Positions 1 through 9,696 of a DNA stretch of 64,000 bases are shown piece by piece (positions within the stretch are counted from its first letter, which is position 1; every line of letters begins with the position of its first letter). The notes beneath the pieces are model-generated. The model was given only the letters and a program-made list of their open reading frames with translations. It was not told the origin of the DNA and did not search any database. The stretch is from Strongylocentrotus droebachiensis (Eukaryota > Echinodermata > Echinoidea > Camarodonta > Strongylocentrotidae), in assembly GCA_035222895.1 (NCBI GenBank), contig JAVYIG010000880.1, forward strand, positions 186,001 through 250,000, in the 5' to 3' direction. The translations under genes were made by a program, and so were the position numbers.

Positions 1-94
1 ATCTCACGCAGTGTTCTGTATACCATTTAATACTTATTCCATTAAGTGCATGCTTTGTTCATAATAATTATACGTGATTTGTTTGATATTTCAG

Positions 95-139
95 CTCCTA
101 GACTAATCACTGACCTCGTTACTGACGAAGATACAACTG
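95..139 (+). CDS. ZP gene exon: acidic linker
   Basis: Follows a TTTCAG acceptor and ends at CTG|GTAAGA. Phase is 1 on both sides. It encodes a short Asp/Thr-rich stretch (RLITDLVTDEDTT) ahead of the ZP domain. Its support is the exact phase match to the next exon. Confidence 0.75.
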
Positions 140-3100
140 GTAAGATTAATTTTGTATTCCGAAATGATTCGCTGTATCTTTTGAACTGAATTTTAGTTTA
201 TTAACAACAACACATCACAATAATGACATTTTAATTGTGAGTAATCATACAATGCAAAGAATAACAATACATAAAGGAAGAGTAATATATAATTGATTGA
301 ACAGTAATGGTTTTAAAACGATATTTAGACATATATATGCATACTATTTAATGTACAAGATATACACATAATTATATTTATTACTAATATTAAGGTGAAG
401 TTGTTAATGGGGACTAGAAGTTAGCACAGGCGCTAGTCGAGCCCAGTTCCATTCTTTGGCAAGTTTTTTTTTTTAAACATATGCTTCTAATAACTTGTTT
501 GCTTTGTATTTACATAGATTATATACACACAAATACAGTATCAAGTAACTTTTTTGCATTTCTAAAAGAAGAAAAAAGTAAGAGCGCTAAAGAATTATAA
601 TGTAAGATAACAAATCGTTGAACAAATACAATCATTGGTATGTTCATGAAGTGAAAAGGACGTATTAATAAAAACAAGACTTAAAATCATACAGATGTGC
701 GTAGATGCGCAAATCTTGTAAAATCTTGAGGGCAGACATAATCATTAACAATACACTAGGGGTAGTTCAATAGGCCTGCAAAATAAAGAATAAATGCACA
801 ATGATGTGCAATTTATTTTATAGTTTCCATTAACTCTCTACAAAAAATATTTTAAAAAAAATGAATAAAAGATGCATGTTTTGGGGTAAAATAATATCCA
901 ACATTAGGTAAATTCTACCCAATATTGAGTTAAAATTGTGTACAGTGACTTCTACGATTGTACAGCGAATATACATGTAGTATCCAACCTTACTGAATAC
1001 TGGAAAAAGACCCCCCCCCCCCCAAAAAAAAAAAACAACAACAACAACAATAACAAAAAAACAAAACAAAACAAAACAAAACTTGGATTAGACAGTAAAA
1101 AGGAGAAGATGGCTGCAGAGAGAATATTCATTTCATGGGGGCTTCTAAGAGACAAGACAAAGGGCAGTAGACTATGTGTACAACTTAGTGAGTGTGTATT
1201 GTATAGAAAAATAATGAGTAGATGAAAAAGTTCCCAATGAAAGATTCAGATTACTAACTTATACGGTTGTTTAGCGAATATACTTGTACTATCTAACCTT
1301 ACTGATCATTTAGTCATGTATTTCAAGCTTTAATCGGATTCTATTATGTCAGCATAGGTGGATATCATAATAACATTAACACAATAAATATTCATTGATT
1401 TATGCCTAATCAATTTGTTCCCCTTCCAGTTGGTCCACAACCCGACCCAACCACCATCACACCTTCAGGTAAGATGAATAAAGAAATTATATTATTAATC
1501 TCCGTCACGTGCATTGTGATGATTTCCTTAACTAAAACGTCTGATATTATATCAGAAGCTTAAGAATTAATAAATAAGATTAACTTTCCGACATCAACTG
1601 GCAATTGATAAGATTTGATCAGAGCGCCTAAAATGTATCATTTTCTTTCAAGGCAGGGGGGGGGGGGCGCTTGTAAAATGGCGACTAGCTGGAATGCTCC
1701 CCAGGGAGTGGAAAATGTGCATACATTGTGTTGCGGGTAAGCCTGAATCCGATGACCGGGTTAATAATTATGTTCCGCGCCTCGAAACAAAGTATTAGGC
1801 GCATTAATATGAGCTATTAATATTATTATTCCCCGTGCTGTAATTGGAATTTAAATTTGAAGTCTATCTGCATTAGTTTGGCCGGGAGGAATTAGACCTC
1901 CCTGCATGGTCACTGACAGGTTGTTATCTCATCAAATCAGCTCTCAATTAGCATAAGAAAAAGGGGACCATGGGGGACCAATGATCACCACTTAGGCATC
2001 GTTGCTATAAGAGGTCGCAAAGAGCTATAAGTAGTGCAGCGGGGCTTTAAATCAACATTTTAATCTGAATTTCAATCTGAATTTTTCCGATGGCCACCAC
2101 CATCATCCACAGGAGCCAGCGTATCTTGTGAGAGCACGTCCATGACGGTTCTCCTCGACCGAGCCCTGCTCGAGAATAACGGTGATGCCACTGACGTCCA
2201 CTACGAAGACCAGAGCTGTGTCGGCTACGACTACACCGGAAGTCGCATAGCGGTTACCACCAGATATGACGACTGTGATACAGTGTCCGAGGTAAGAAAG
2301 GATTCTTAATAACCTACCCTGTAATCTGAGGAGAATCACAATTAACTTGTGATGTGGGGGGCGGGGGGTGGGTATCAGAGGGAGAAAAGCAGCAGATAAT
2401 ATAGTATAGCAGTACGTTTGCATTCTAGAGAGCATGTATAGGAAGCTGTTGCGTAACCTCACTAGATTTCAATACTCGGGGGGGGGGTGGTTTGTTTTCT
2501 AGATGGTGGCCCCCTTAACCGGTATCTGGACAACCCGCGTGCTGTATAAATTATAAATTATCATATTGCTCCGATTGTCTCATTTTCGCTCGCGTGAACA
2601 TTGCCAGCACAAACCACTGACCTCTACCTCCTGAACGGATCATCGCACATTCCCATTCAGTATACGTTACGTACTAAGGCTGTATTGTCTGACCGTTCAT
2701 GAATATTCATGTTTTGCTTAACTCGGCAAAATGTAAAAATTACGGTGGGGGGTTGGATGAAATGGACATAATGAAATAGGCAGAAGTGATCTATGATAAT
2801 TCATGCTTTTTATGGTTCGTGTGCTCGACCTATAATCTTCAAATCGCTTGGTAAACTGAGTCCAAAGTTAGACTCGTTTCACATGTGTATTATAGGCAAT
2901 GACGAGCTTGCAACCTATTTTGAAAAATTACGGTAGATGAACTTTCAAAAGTCAATGAGACATGAGGTCTCCAATGAAAGAGTTAGTGATAACATACGTC
3001 GGGTGGATGTGCCTTTCGTTTAAACAAAAAATGAATTTTTAACGATTTTTAAAAAAAAACGTCCATAGGCTAACATGTTAGGCTGCTGACTCTGATCATG

Positions 3101-6100
3101 CTCTGACGATAGGGGGCGTTGTGAAATGAGACTAAACGGAGCCATATGTTATACTGCTCTAAACGCTGCATTGGCAAAAAAAACATATATTCACATGAAC
3201 AACATGTTTTGTGCTGTTTTCGAGGGCAGGGGCGGTTCCCCCTTATTAATTTTATAACATTATTGAAAACAATTTCATGTGTCCCCCTTACCAGATTATT
3301 GAAAGGCCCTACATCGACATTATTGGTTATTAATTTCCAACTCAATATAATTGATATTCTTGTTATCTTCTCCCAATTTTTTTCCAAAGCAAACTGCTGA
3401 TGTCATCAAGTACTCCAACGTCGTGACGTACTTCAAACCGACGGGTGAAAACGGATCGTTGATCACGCGTGATTTCCGCCTCAAGATCCCCGTCACTTGC
3501 GAGATCAAACGCCGCAGTTTACTCGGTAGCTCCTTCAAGCCCAAAGTCGGAATCGTGAGCTTTAGTGAGACCGGTTTCGGTAACTTCTCGCTCACTCTCG
3601 ACCGCTACGCCGACATCTCCTTCACCTCGCCGGCACCCGACCCAGACGCGCTGGTGTTTCTGGGGGAGACGCTGTACTTCGGAGTGACCCTAGACGCGGT
3701 TTCTGACCTGACGTTGTTTCTTGACCGCTGCTGGGCAACGCCCGATGTCTACCCGATGAACCCGATCAAATTTACGTTTGTTAAAGATGGGTTAGTATAT
3801 AAGTCTTGAAGTCAGTGCATTTTCTGCTTTTTTTATTTTATTTTATTATTCATCAATATATATTTCTCATGAGGGGGGGGGGGGGGGGTATTTTTTTTTT
3901 TATTGTGACCATACGATGTGCAAAAGACGTTCTCTGGTAAGATAAAAACTAACTTTTTTTTCTCGTCTTTTACCTTTGATGTCATTAATTTTAGTCTCTA
4001 TTTTATCTTCTTTCCATTTTTTCATAATCTTCTCCTTATTTTGTTTTCAATTTCCAGTCATCATTCCGATTTCTACTTCTTTTTACATTTTAATTATAAA
4101 TAAAGTTGGTTTTATGAATTACGAATTCCCTGATTTCACTCCTTATTCTTTCCTTTCTTCCTCTTACGAGTTATCGCATATATTTTGTCTTTGTTGTATT
4201 CATTTCTACTCCTGCTTCTCTGTAGTTATTATTTTCATTAAAATAAATATATATATCAGTCTCTTTCGATGACTATTTCATGTGTTTTCTATTAGTTGCA
4301 TGCTTTAATTTTGATTTCTATTTTCTTTTTTACACAGATGCGGACTGGATCCTACCGTAGGCTTTCATGATATACAGCGTTTAATCAAAGGATTCTCTAT
4401 CGATGCTTTTGCTTTCATTGGCGAATATCCAGAGGTAAGAATACAAATCGTATTTAATTCGGAAATTCTTGAAAAAATATCAGCTTTAGGTGCGTATCCA
4501 GAAATGGAGGCAGGATGGCAGAATCCTTACATCAGGTAGTACTTCATTTCATAAACAGATGGAACCTTTGCAAGTTTTTCATTATGAGCCTTCAAACGGG
4601 GAGGGTTTGGGGCACATTATTGGCTTCAATCATATTTGGACACGCCCATGGGCGTCAATCCAAATTAGACCGTGGGGGGGGGGGGGGGTGGGGGTACACA
4701 AGTTCAGACAGGGCGGCGCCAGGTTATTTTGTTAGGGGGCGAATGGGCGCGCCACGCAGGGGGGGGGGGGGGGGTGTCTGAGGGGATGTGCCCTCAGAAC
4801 TTGAAGATTATTTTTTAAATTGATGGATAGATGGCTCGATTTGGTGCATACTTTTTGCCAAATTAAAAAGAAAACAGTTAAACGCAGGGGGTGTGCCCTC
4901 CTCAGAAGTTGAAGATTTTTTTTAAATTGATGGATAGATGGCTTGATTTGGGGCATAATTTTTGCCAAATTAAAAAGAAAACAGTCTTAAGTTCAACTAA
5001 CACGAACAAGAACGCAAGGGGGGGGGGGGGTAGATAGATGAATTTGTCGTTTTCATATCAGCCATAAGGTTTGGAAGATACAAGGGATTAATTTGATTTT
5101 TGTTTTCAGTTGGTGAAAGGATTTTCATCGTAAACCAATGTTTGAACTTTCGTAAATGTGAATGTTATATTAATGACGCTTCTATTAATAAAATATGATC
5201 GCCTGATTTGGCTTGATTTATCTCAACACAGAGAGAAAGAGAAAAATATTTTTTTTTTTTTTTTAAAGACTTGTTTTTCACCCGGAGGGGGGGGGGGGGG
5301 GTACACTCATACATAAGTTCCTCTCGGCCGTACGTGTCCATGATCCATCAAACTCTGAAATAGACCCGAATGGCGTATCACACTCTTTCTGAAATGACCC
5401 TAATGTCGCATGTATCGCACCTTTATTTGAAATTAACCTTAATCCTTTATGTAAGAAAACGTTGAAACCTGTGAACCTGAAAACGTACCCTATTTCAGTG
5501 CTAGAAAAACACCCCTTTTGTAAGGAAAACGTCGACGACGCCGTATAGCTGAAAGAGACATAGCTGAAAAAGACGTTAACTGCTATATTTTCATGATTGA
5601 CAATTAAAACTGTAACCTTTGATCATCCTATACAGGTATACCTTCATTGTGACGTGCTTGTTTGTGATACCGACCCCGCATCCCGCTGCTCACAGGGTTG
5701 TGTAACCAGGGCCAAACGTAGCGCAGCTGGGCAGCCTCGGGGTTCGAGCTCCAAGCCACACACCATCTCTAACGGACCCATGTCTGATCACGCAGCTGCT
5801 GGTTCAAGCTCAATGGGTGAGTTGCACTCGAAAACAGGGGCGATGATAACACTTTCAGAACAGTGTTATCGTCAGCTTCTAACAAAGCACACCCCCCCCC
5901 CCCCACACACACACACAAAAAAGGGGGGGGGGGGGAGAGAGACAATTTAATAGAATGGATATTGTTTTTCCAATAACAGAACAGTAACTAGGTCTAAATG
6001 ATAATCAGTTTTTTATTCTTTGTCTACTACAGTACTGTATTAAAAAATATATGATAACGTACGACAGAATCTCTCAATAGTTTTGTTGAAATACCGCCAC

Positions 6101-6498
6101 CTTTGTGCCTAAATTTTAAACTATGATATTTATTTTAAACAACAATCACCGTCTCCACGTTAACACGTATTGCTGTCCCTTTTGTTAAATTATCATTCAT
6201 TCAAAAATTATGGAACAAAAGAGAACTCATTAACGAACAAGAAAACAATTTTGATCACAAAACATTCAGAGTGGAGGAGAATAAAAACTGTTACTTTAAA
6301 AACTTTCGAGTTTACACATTTTTTTGCTCTCCGCCAGACACTTCATGGTTGGCGAACCCAGTCAACATGATGCTGGTGGCGGCCGCTGGTTTCTTCATCA
6401 CCATGGTTGCTATGGTAACGGTGAAAAAGTTGAGATCACGTTCTAAAGCCTCCAAAGGATACAGCCGTCTGCAGACCGAGGGTGAAATCGAAGCTTAG
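95..6498 (+). CDS. ZP-domain transmembrane protein, 3' part (7 exons, 5' partial)
   Basis: Joined exons 95-139, 1430-1468, 2113-2291, 3390-3790, 4338-4434, 5636-5816 and 6338-6498 stay in one frame for 366 residues to a TAG, and all junctions are GT/AG. ZP-N cysteines sit at residues 33, 63, 82 and 124 of this partial protein, and ZP-C cysteines at 201, 222, 258, 263, 271 and 275. The run FLDRCWATP and the paired CDVLVCD/CSQGC cysteines are typical of ZP-C. RAKR at 278-281 fits the furin-type site that follows ZP domains. A hydrophobic helix spans about 322-342, followed by a 24-residue basic tail. ZP proteins polymerise as extracellular filaments after cleavage releases the ectodomain; applying that here is inference. 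The first two exons encode a Pro/Thr/Asp-rich linker, so more extracellular sequence, and the signal peptide, should lie left of the window. Which ZP paralogue this is cannot be told. Confidence 0.9.
140..1429. other. ZP gene intron
   Basis: AT-rich intron with a C-run/A-rich patch at about 1008-1085 and the direct repeat pair listed separately. No further exon was recognised. Confidence 0.6.
954..1305 (+). repeat. Imperfect 43-bp direct repeat pair
   Basis: Positions 954-996 and 1263-1305 match at 37 of 43 bases (core AGCGAATATA ... CTAACCTTACTGA). They flank about 270 bases of low-complexity sequence. Confidence 0.6.
1430..1468 (+). CDS. ZP gene exon: Pro/Thr linker
   Basis: A 39-base exon between CTTCCAG and GTAAGA, phase 1 on both sides, so it can be skipped without breaking the frame. 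It encodes GPQPDPTTITPS, a likely O-glycosylated spacer. Confidence 0.75.
1860..2020 (+). repeat. Dispersed repeat, copy 1 (partner at 38231-38378)
   Basis: Shares a long run with 38231-38378 in the same orientation, including TTAGACCTCCCTGCA, GGTCACTGACAGG and AATCAGCTCTCAAT. It lies about 90 bases before the ZP-N exon. The inner GGGAGG...CCTCCC can fold. Family unknown. Confidence 0.7.
2113..2291 (+). CDS. ZP gene exon: ZP-N subdomain
   Basis: Runs from a CCACAG acceptor to GAG|GTAAGA. It carries the first three ZP-N cysteines (VSCES, QSCVG, DDCDT) and the MTVLLDRALL strand typical of the start of ZP domains. It enters in phase 1 and leaves in phase 0. Confidence 0.88.
2292..3389. other. 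ZP gene intron
   Basis: G-rich runs near 2355-2372 and 2479-2487, otherwise ordinary AT-rich intron. ORFs here are shadows. Nothing else recognised. Confidence 0.5.
3390..3790 (+). CDS. ZP gene exon: end of ZP-N, linker and start of ZP-C
   Basis: The largest exon (401 bases). It follows TTTCCAAAG and is read from CAA ACT GCT. It supplies the fourth ZP-N cysteine (PVTCEIKR), the ZP-N/ZP-C linker and the ZP-C motif DRCWATPDVYPMNP. Base composition is clearly richer in G+C than the flanking introns. It ends in phase 2 at GATGG|GTTAGT. Confidence 0.92.
3791..4337. other. ZP gene intron, T-rich
   Basis: Contains a 16-base G run (3873-3888) followed by about 350 bases of strongly T-rich sequence running toward the acceptor. 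ORFs in it are compositional artefacts. Confidence 0.5.
4338..4434 (+). CDS. ZP gene exon: ZP-C
   Basis: Follows TACACAG. Its first base completes the glycine split at the previous junction and gives GCGLDPT, then a conserved Phe-rich strand (FSIDAFAFIG) usual in ZP-C. Donor is GAG|GTAAGA, phase 0. Confidence 0.9.
4755..4986 (+). repeat. Tandem duplication, period 105 bp, next to G runs
   Basis: Two units share GTGCCCTC, GAAGATT, AAATTGATGGATAGATGGCT and CCAAATTAAAAAGAAAACAG, with the GTGCCCTC anchors at 4788 and 4893. Each unit is preceded by CGCAGGGGG. Further long G runs lie at 4674, 5020 and 5287 in the same intron (4435-5635). Confidence 0.75.
5636..5816 (+). CDS. ZP gene exon: last ZP-C cysteines and furin site
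   Basis: Encodes VYLHCDVLVCDTD, then CSQGC and RAKR, then a Ser/Gly/His-rich spacer toward the membrane. Acceptor is TATACAG and donor ATGG|GTGAGT (phase 1). Order and spacing of cysteines and cleavage site match secreted or shed ZP proteins. Confidence 0.9.
5817..6337. other. ZP gene last intron
   Basis: Holds a C-run, a short CA run and a G-run in a row (about 5890-5936), then AT-rich sequence. Nothing else recognised. Confidence 0.5.
6338..6498 (+). CDS. ZP gene last exon: transmembrane helix and tail
   Basis: After a CCGCCAG acceptor it reads DTSWLANP, then about 21 hydrophobic residues rich in Met, Ala, Val and Phe. A basic stop-transfer patch (KKLRSRSK) follows, then a short tail ending in GEIEA and TAG. 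Confidence 0.9.
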
Positions 6499-6735
6499 AA
6501 AGAGGAGAAGAAAGAAGAACAGGGAGAAGGGGGAGGAGGAGATGAAAGAAGAAAAAGAGAGGAGATAATGAACTTGATGATAAAGATGACTAATGAAACA
6601 TCAAGTTGGGATGACACATGCTTTTCTGGTCATTAATCAATTATCATGCATATGTCATTAAAGAGTAATATGGAATTTATCATTCGTATGTTGAAACACA
6701 TATAATTATGATCATGATTCTATACAGATCTCGAA

Positions 6736-7163
6736 AATAAATAAAAGAGACGTTCTATTTCAGTTAACTTCTAGCTTTTTATAAAGACAACTTTTATGAA
6801 TACGTCGATGATAGTGACACTTCTGGCTATGTAATTATTAACGATTGTAAATGCTTAAGCTGGTAGACCTCCTGCATTAAGAAGGTGGCAGCTTATAACA
6901 TAAAATTAAACTCTGTAAAGTGTGTTGATGCTTATAATTATGCTGCTTTATAATTTACTCCAGATGAAATTCAAGAACAAGTCGATTGAGCAATGTATGT
7001 TTGCATTTATTGTACCTCTTATTTTTCAGTAATTCTTACTTTTGGTGTACAGTAATGTATTAATATGATTTTGAATCTCTTTATCCTATCCTATACCACT
7101 ATGTATCCCCTCTTCTTTCCCACACTATTGTGTACAGTGGCTGCAATATCGACGTTGAATAAA
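6736..7163 (+). terminator. Candidate poly(A) signals of the ZP gene
   Basis: Overlapping AATAAA hexamers occur at 6736-6741 and 6740-6745, about 240 bases after the stop. A further AATAAA is at 7158-7163. They fit alternative 3' ends, but cleavage sites cannot be read from sequence. Confidence 0.45.
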
Positions 7164-7694
7164 AACCAATTATTATTATCGATAGGCCTATACATTAAAA
7201 TATGACATCAAATTTTCTTTCAAAACAAGGGATGTATGAAAATGTATTTTTTCTTCTTCTAAATTTGGTACTCTGTTTTCGCCTTTTGTAATCGTTTCAT
7301 CATTATGTAAAATATATCTCACTTGAAAATAAATTCTATCCGAATTGTTGATTAAAGGGACGTCGTTCAATGTGTAGGCCTATGTGAGAATGATTGTTTA
7401 AAAGCTGTGTCACTTAGACTCCGTATTTCTTTCCTAAAAACAAAACAAACAACGAACAGAAACAATTAAAGAACAAACAGATAACGTTTCAAGCAAGAAT
7501 TGTTCATGGTTATAGTTTCTTTAATTGATTTCATTTTTTTTCTTCTGAATTCCATATCAATATTAACAATTTTCGGTAACTTAACAAACATGAAATAATA
7601 AGAAATTCTTTCTGACAAGCATTCATAAATATTATTATTATAGAAAAAAATGAAAAGAAAGATAAAATCTAAAATTATCATATTCTATGAATTA

Positions 7695-7937
7695 GGCCTA
7701 AAAAAAAGATGTTGTATTGCCCTTTGTGACCGACCCTAAAATGTTGAAATCTACGGTCGGCTTTTTTGGTATCTGTTTTTTAGTAAGAAAAATGGATCAA
7801 AGCATTCAAAACTGAGAAATATCAGCCGCAAGAGGGAGTTTTAAAAAAAAAGTTTAAAAGAACGAAAACAATCCGACCGACCGACCCATGTTTCGGCACC
7901 TAAAGCCAAGGGCAATACAACATTTTTTTTGTAGGCC
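7695..7937. mobile_element. MITE with TTA target duplication (PIF/Harbinger-like)
   Basis: Terminal inverted repeats start GGCCTA, then an A run, then TGTTGTATTGCCCTT; the 3' end is the inverse complement. TTA flanks both sides (7692-7694 and 7938-7940). The 243-bp body has no coding capacity. TWA target duplications and GG-starting termini fit PIF/Harbinger, which is inference from the ends alone. Confidence 0.7.
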
Positions 7938-8049
7938 TTATTTGAAAAAGAAGGACTGCCACTGTAAGCAAATGGCTTGGAAATATGACAGCCCAAAACA
8001 AACTTTATTGATTAGACGAACATATATTTATTGAGCAGAAGGACAATAT

Positions 8050-8427
8050 TATGATGATGGTGATGATGATGATGATGATGGTGATGATGGTGATGATGGC
8101 GATGATGATGATGATGATGATGAGTGATGATGATGATGATAATGGTGATGTTGATGATGATGATGATGATGATGGTCATGGTGATGATGATGATGATGAT
8201 GGTCATGGTGATGATGATGATGATAATGGTGATGTTGATGATGATGATGATGAGGGTGATGATGATGATGGTGATGATGATGATGATGGTGATGATGGCG
8301 ATGATGATGGTGATGATGATGTTGATGATGATGATGATGGTCATGGTGATGATGATGATGATGATGTTGATGATGATGATGGTGGTGATGATGGCGATGA
8401 TGATGGTGATGATGATGATGTTGACTC

Positions 8428-8466
<39 letters not shown>

Positions 8467-8488
8467 TTGATGATGATGATGATGATGT
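8050..8488 (+). repeat. Long (GAT/GTG)n trinucleotide microsatellite
   Basis: About 440 bases of almost pure GAT with GTG, GTT and GTC interruptions. All frames are open, producing spurious poly-His, poly-Asp and poly-Met ORFs. It lies between the ZP gene and the stathmin-family gene. Confidence 0.95.
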
Positions 8489-8830
8489 ACTTTAATATAG
8501 CCTAAATGGGTCTCTGTTCTCTTTAAAAAAAATGAGAATAGAGACAAAGGGCAAAAGTATTGTCAAATCAATGGAGAATCGTCGTATTTTAAAATGAGCT
8601 TTTGCAATGATTGACAGATAATATGAAAATGAATACTGCATCATGCTGCATAATATATTATAAGGCTCCTTTCTTTTACTAAAATAGGAATAGGAATATA
8701 AACTATTATAAAAGATTCAATAAATTGCTTTATCAGTCTATTCAAGACATGTAATCGAGTGGAAATTTAAAAAATTGGTAATAAACAACAACTACTATTT
8801 TGATTTGGAAACAGAAATTGCGTCAACTAA

Positions 8831-8910
8831 ACCTCATTAATAAAAGTAGGTCATTCACCTTCCAAAAAGTACCTCATTAATAAAAGTAGGTCATTCACCT
8901 TCCAAAAAGT
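8831..8910 (+). repeat. Perfect 40-bp tandem duplication
   Basis: Bases 8831-8870 are repeated exactly at 8871-8910. Complete identity suggests a recent event. Confidence 0.95.
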
Positions 8911-9344
8911 TGAATATTCCAAAAATGAATACTAATGAGACAAATGAATAAACATGAGGAAGAATATATCCACGAAAGGATACCGGGGTGACTACATCGC
9001 AAGCAAATGTAGAACATCACGAAATGAGACATAAAACCCTACATTTATTTCCTTCAAATGATAAAGAATGTGTCAAATACTTAGAAGCTGTTCCAAAGGG
9101 AAGGTTTTTTATGATTTAGAATTGTTCAATATTAGTAGAGTGTTATTTGAACATCAAACACCTCCTTTTAAATGGTATGCTCCAAGTCAATGCATGCCTG
9201 GGGGCGTTAACCCTTAGAAGTTGGCAGGGTTACCTTACGCGCACACACTGTTGGTAGAAACATCGAGAAAAATGCATTAGAAGCAACGTTATAAACGAGC
9301 GCGCACAGCACCCAACTTACGCGCTGGGGAAGATGACTAGACGA

Positions 9345-9400
9345 TGACGTCACGCACCAAAACAAATATAAGTAGCGTGCGAGAGATTTGCCCTTCACAA
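9345..9400 (+). promoter_or_regulatory. Core promoter with palindromic CRE and TATA-like box
   Basis: TGACGTCA (9345-9352) is a perfect cAMP-response element, followed by ATATAAG at 9366-9372. The expected start is about 25-30 bases on, near 9395-9400, roughly 100 bases before the ATG. The 9180-9360 stretch is richer in CpG than its surroundings. CREB/ATF control is inferred. Confidence 0.6.
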
Positions 9401-9501
9401 GCTAATCTACCTTTGCATCCAAGTTGCACATGCTTAAAAAGAGAGATAATTGTTGAATCTTTCAGCACAAAGCATCGTTGGTGATTAATATAAAAAGCAA
9501 G

Positions 9502-9696
9502 ATGGGTTTCTTCCCGAAAAGCAATCGTGTCATGCCCGTGGTGGATGTCGAACTGAAACCACTCATACCACTGAACCCCGGGACCGAAAATGATCTGCCA
9601 CCCAGAGCAATCAGAGCCAAAGTCAGGAGACGAAAGTCCAAGAAAGGGAAGGGATTTTGGAAACTGTTCACAAGATTCTTTGCAGGGATTCTTTGT
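9502..9696 (+). CDS. STMND1: STMND1-like exon 1: basic/hydrophobic N-terminus
   Basis: Encodes 65 residues: MGFFPKSN, Pro/Leu-rich sequence, RRRKSKKGK, then FWKLFTRFFAGILC. Donor TGT|GTAAGA, phase 0. The upstream in-frame codons back to 9478 include no ATG. Polybasic plus aromatic residues with a Cys suggest membrane association (inference). Confidence 0.8.

Noticed and set aside
3918-4272. Phe/Ser-rich ORFs in the ZP gene
   Set aside because: T-rich intron sequence ahead of an acceptor; composition explains them.
8012-8547. Poly-His, poly-Asp and poly-Met ORFs of 68-126 codons
   Set aside because: All arise from reading a GAT/GTG microsatellite in different frames; no splice sites or conservation support coding.
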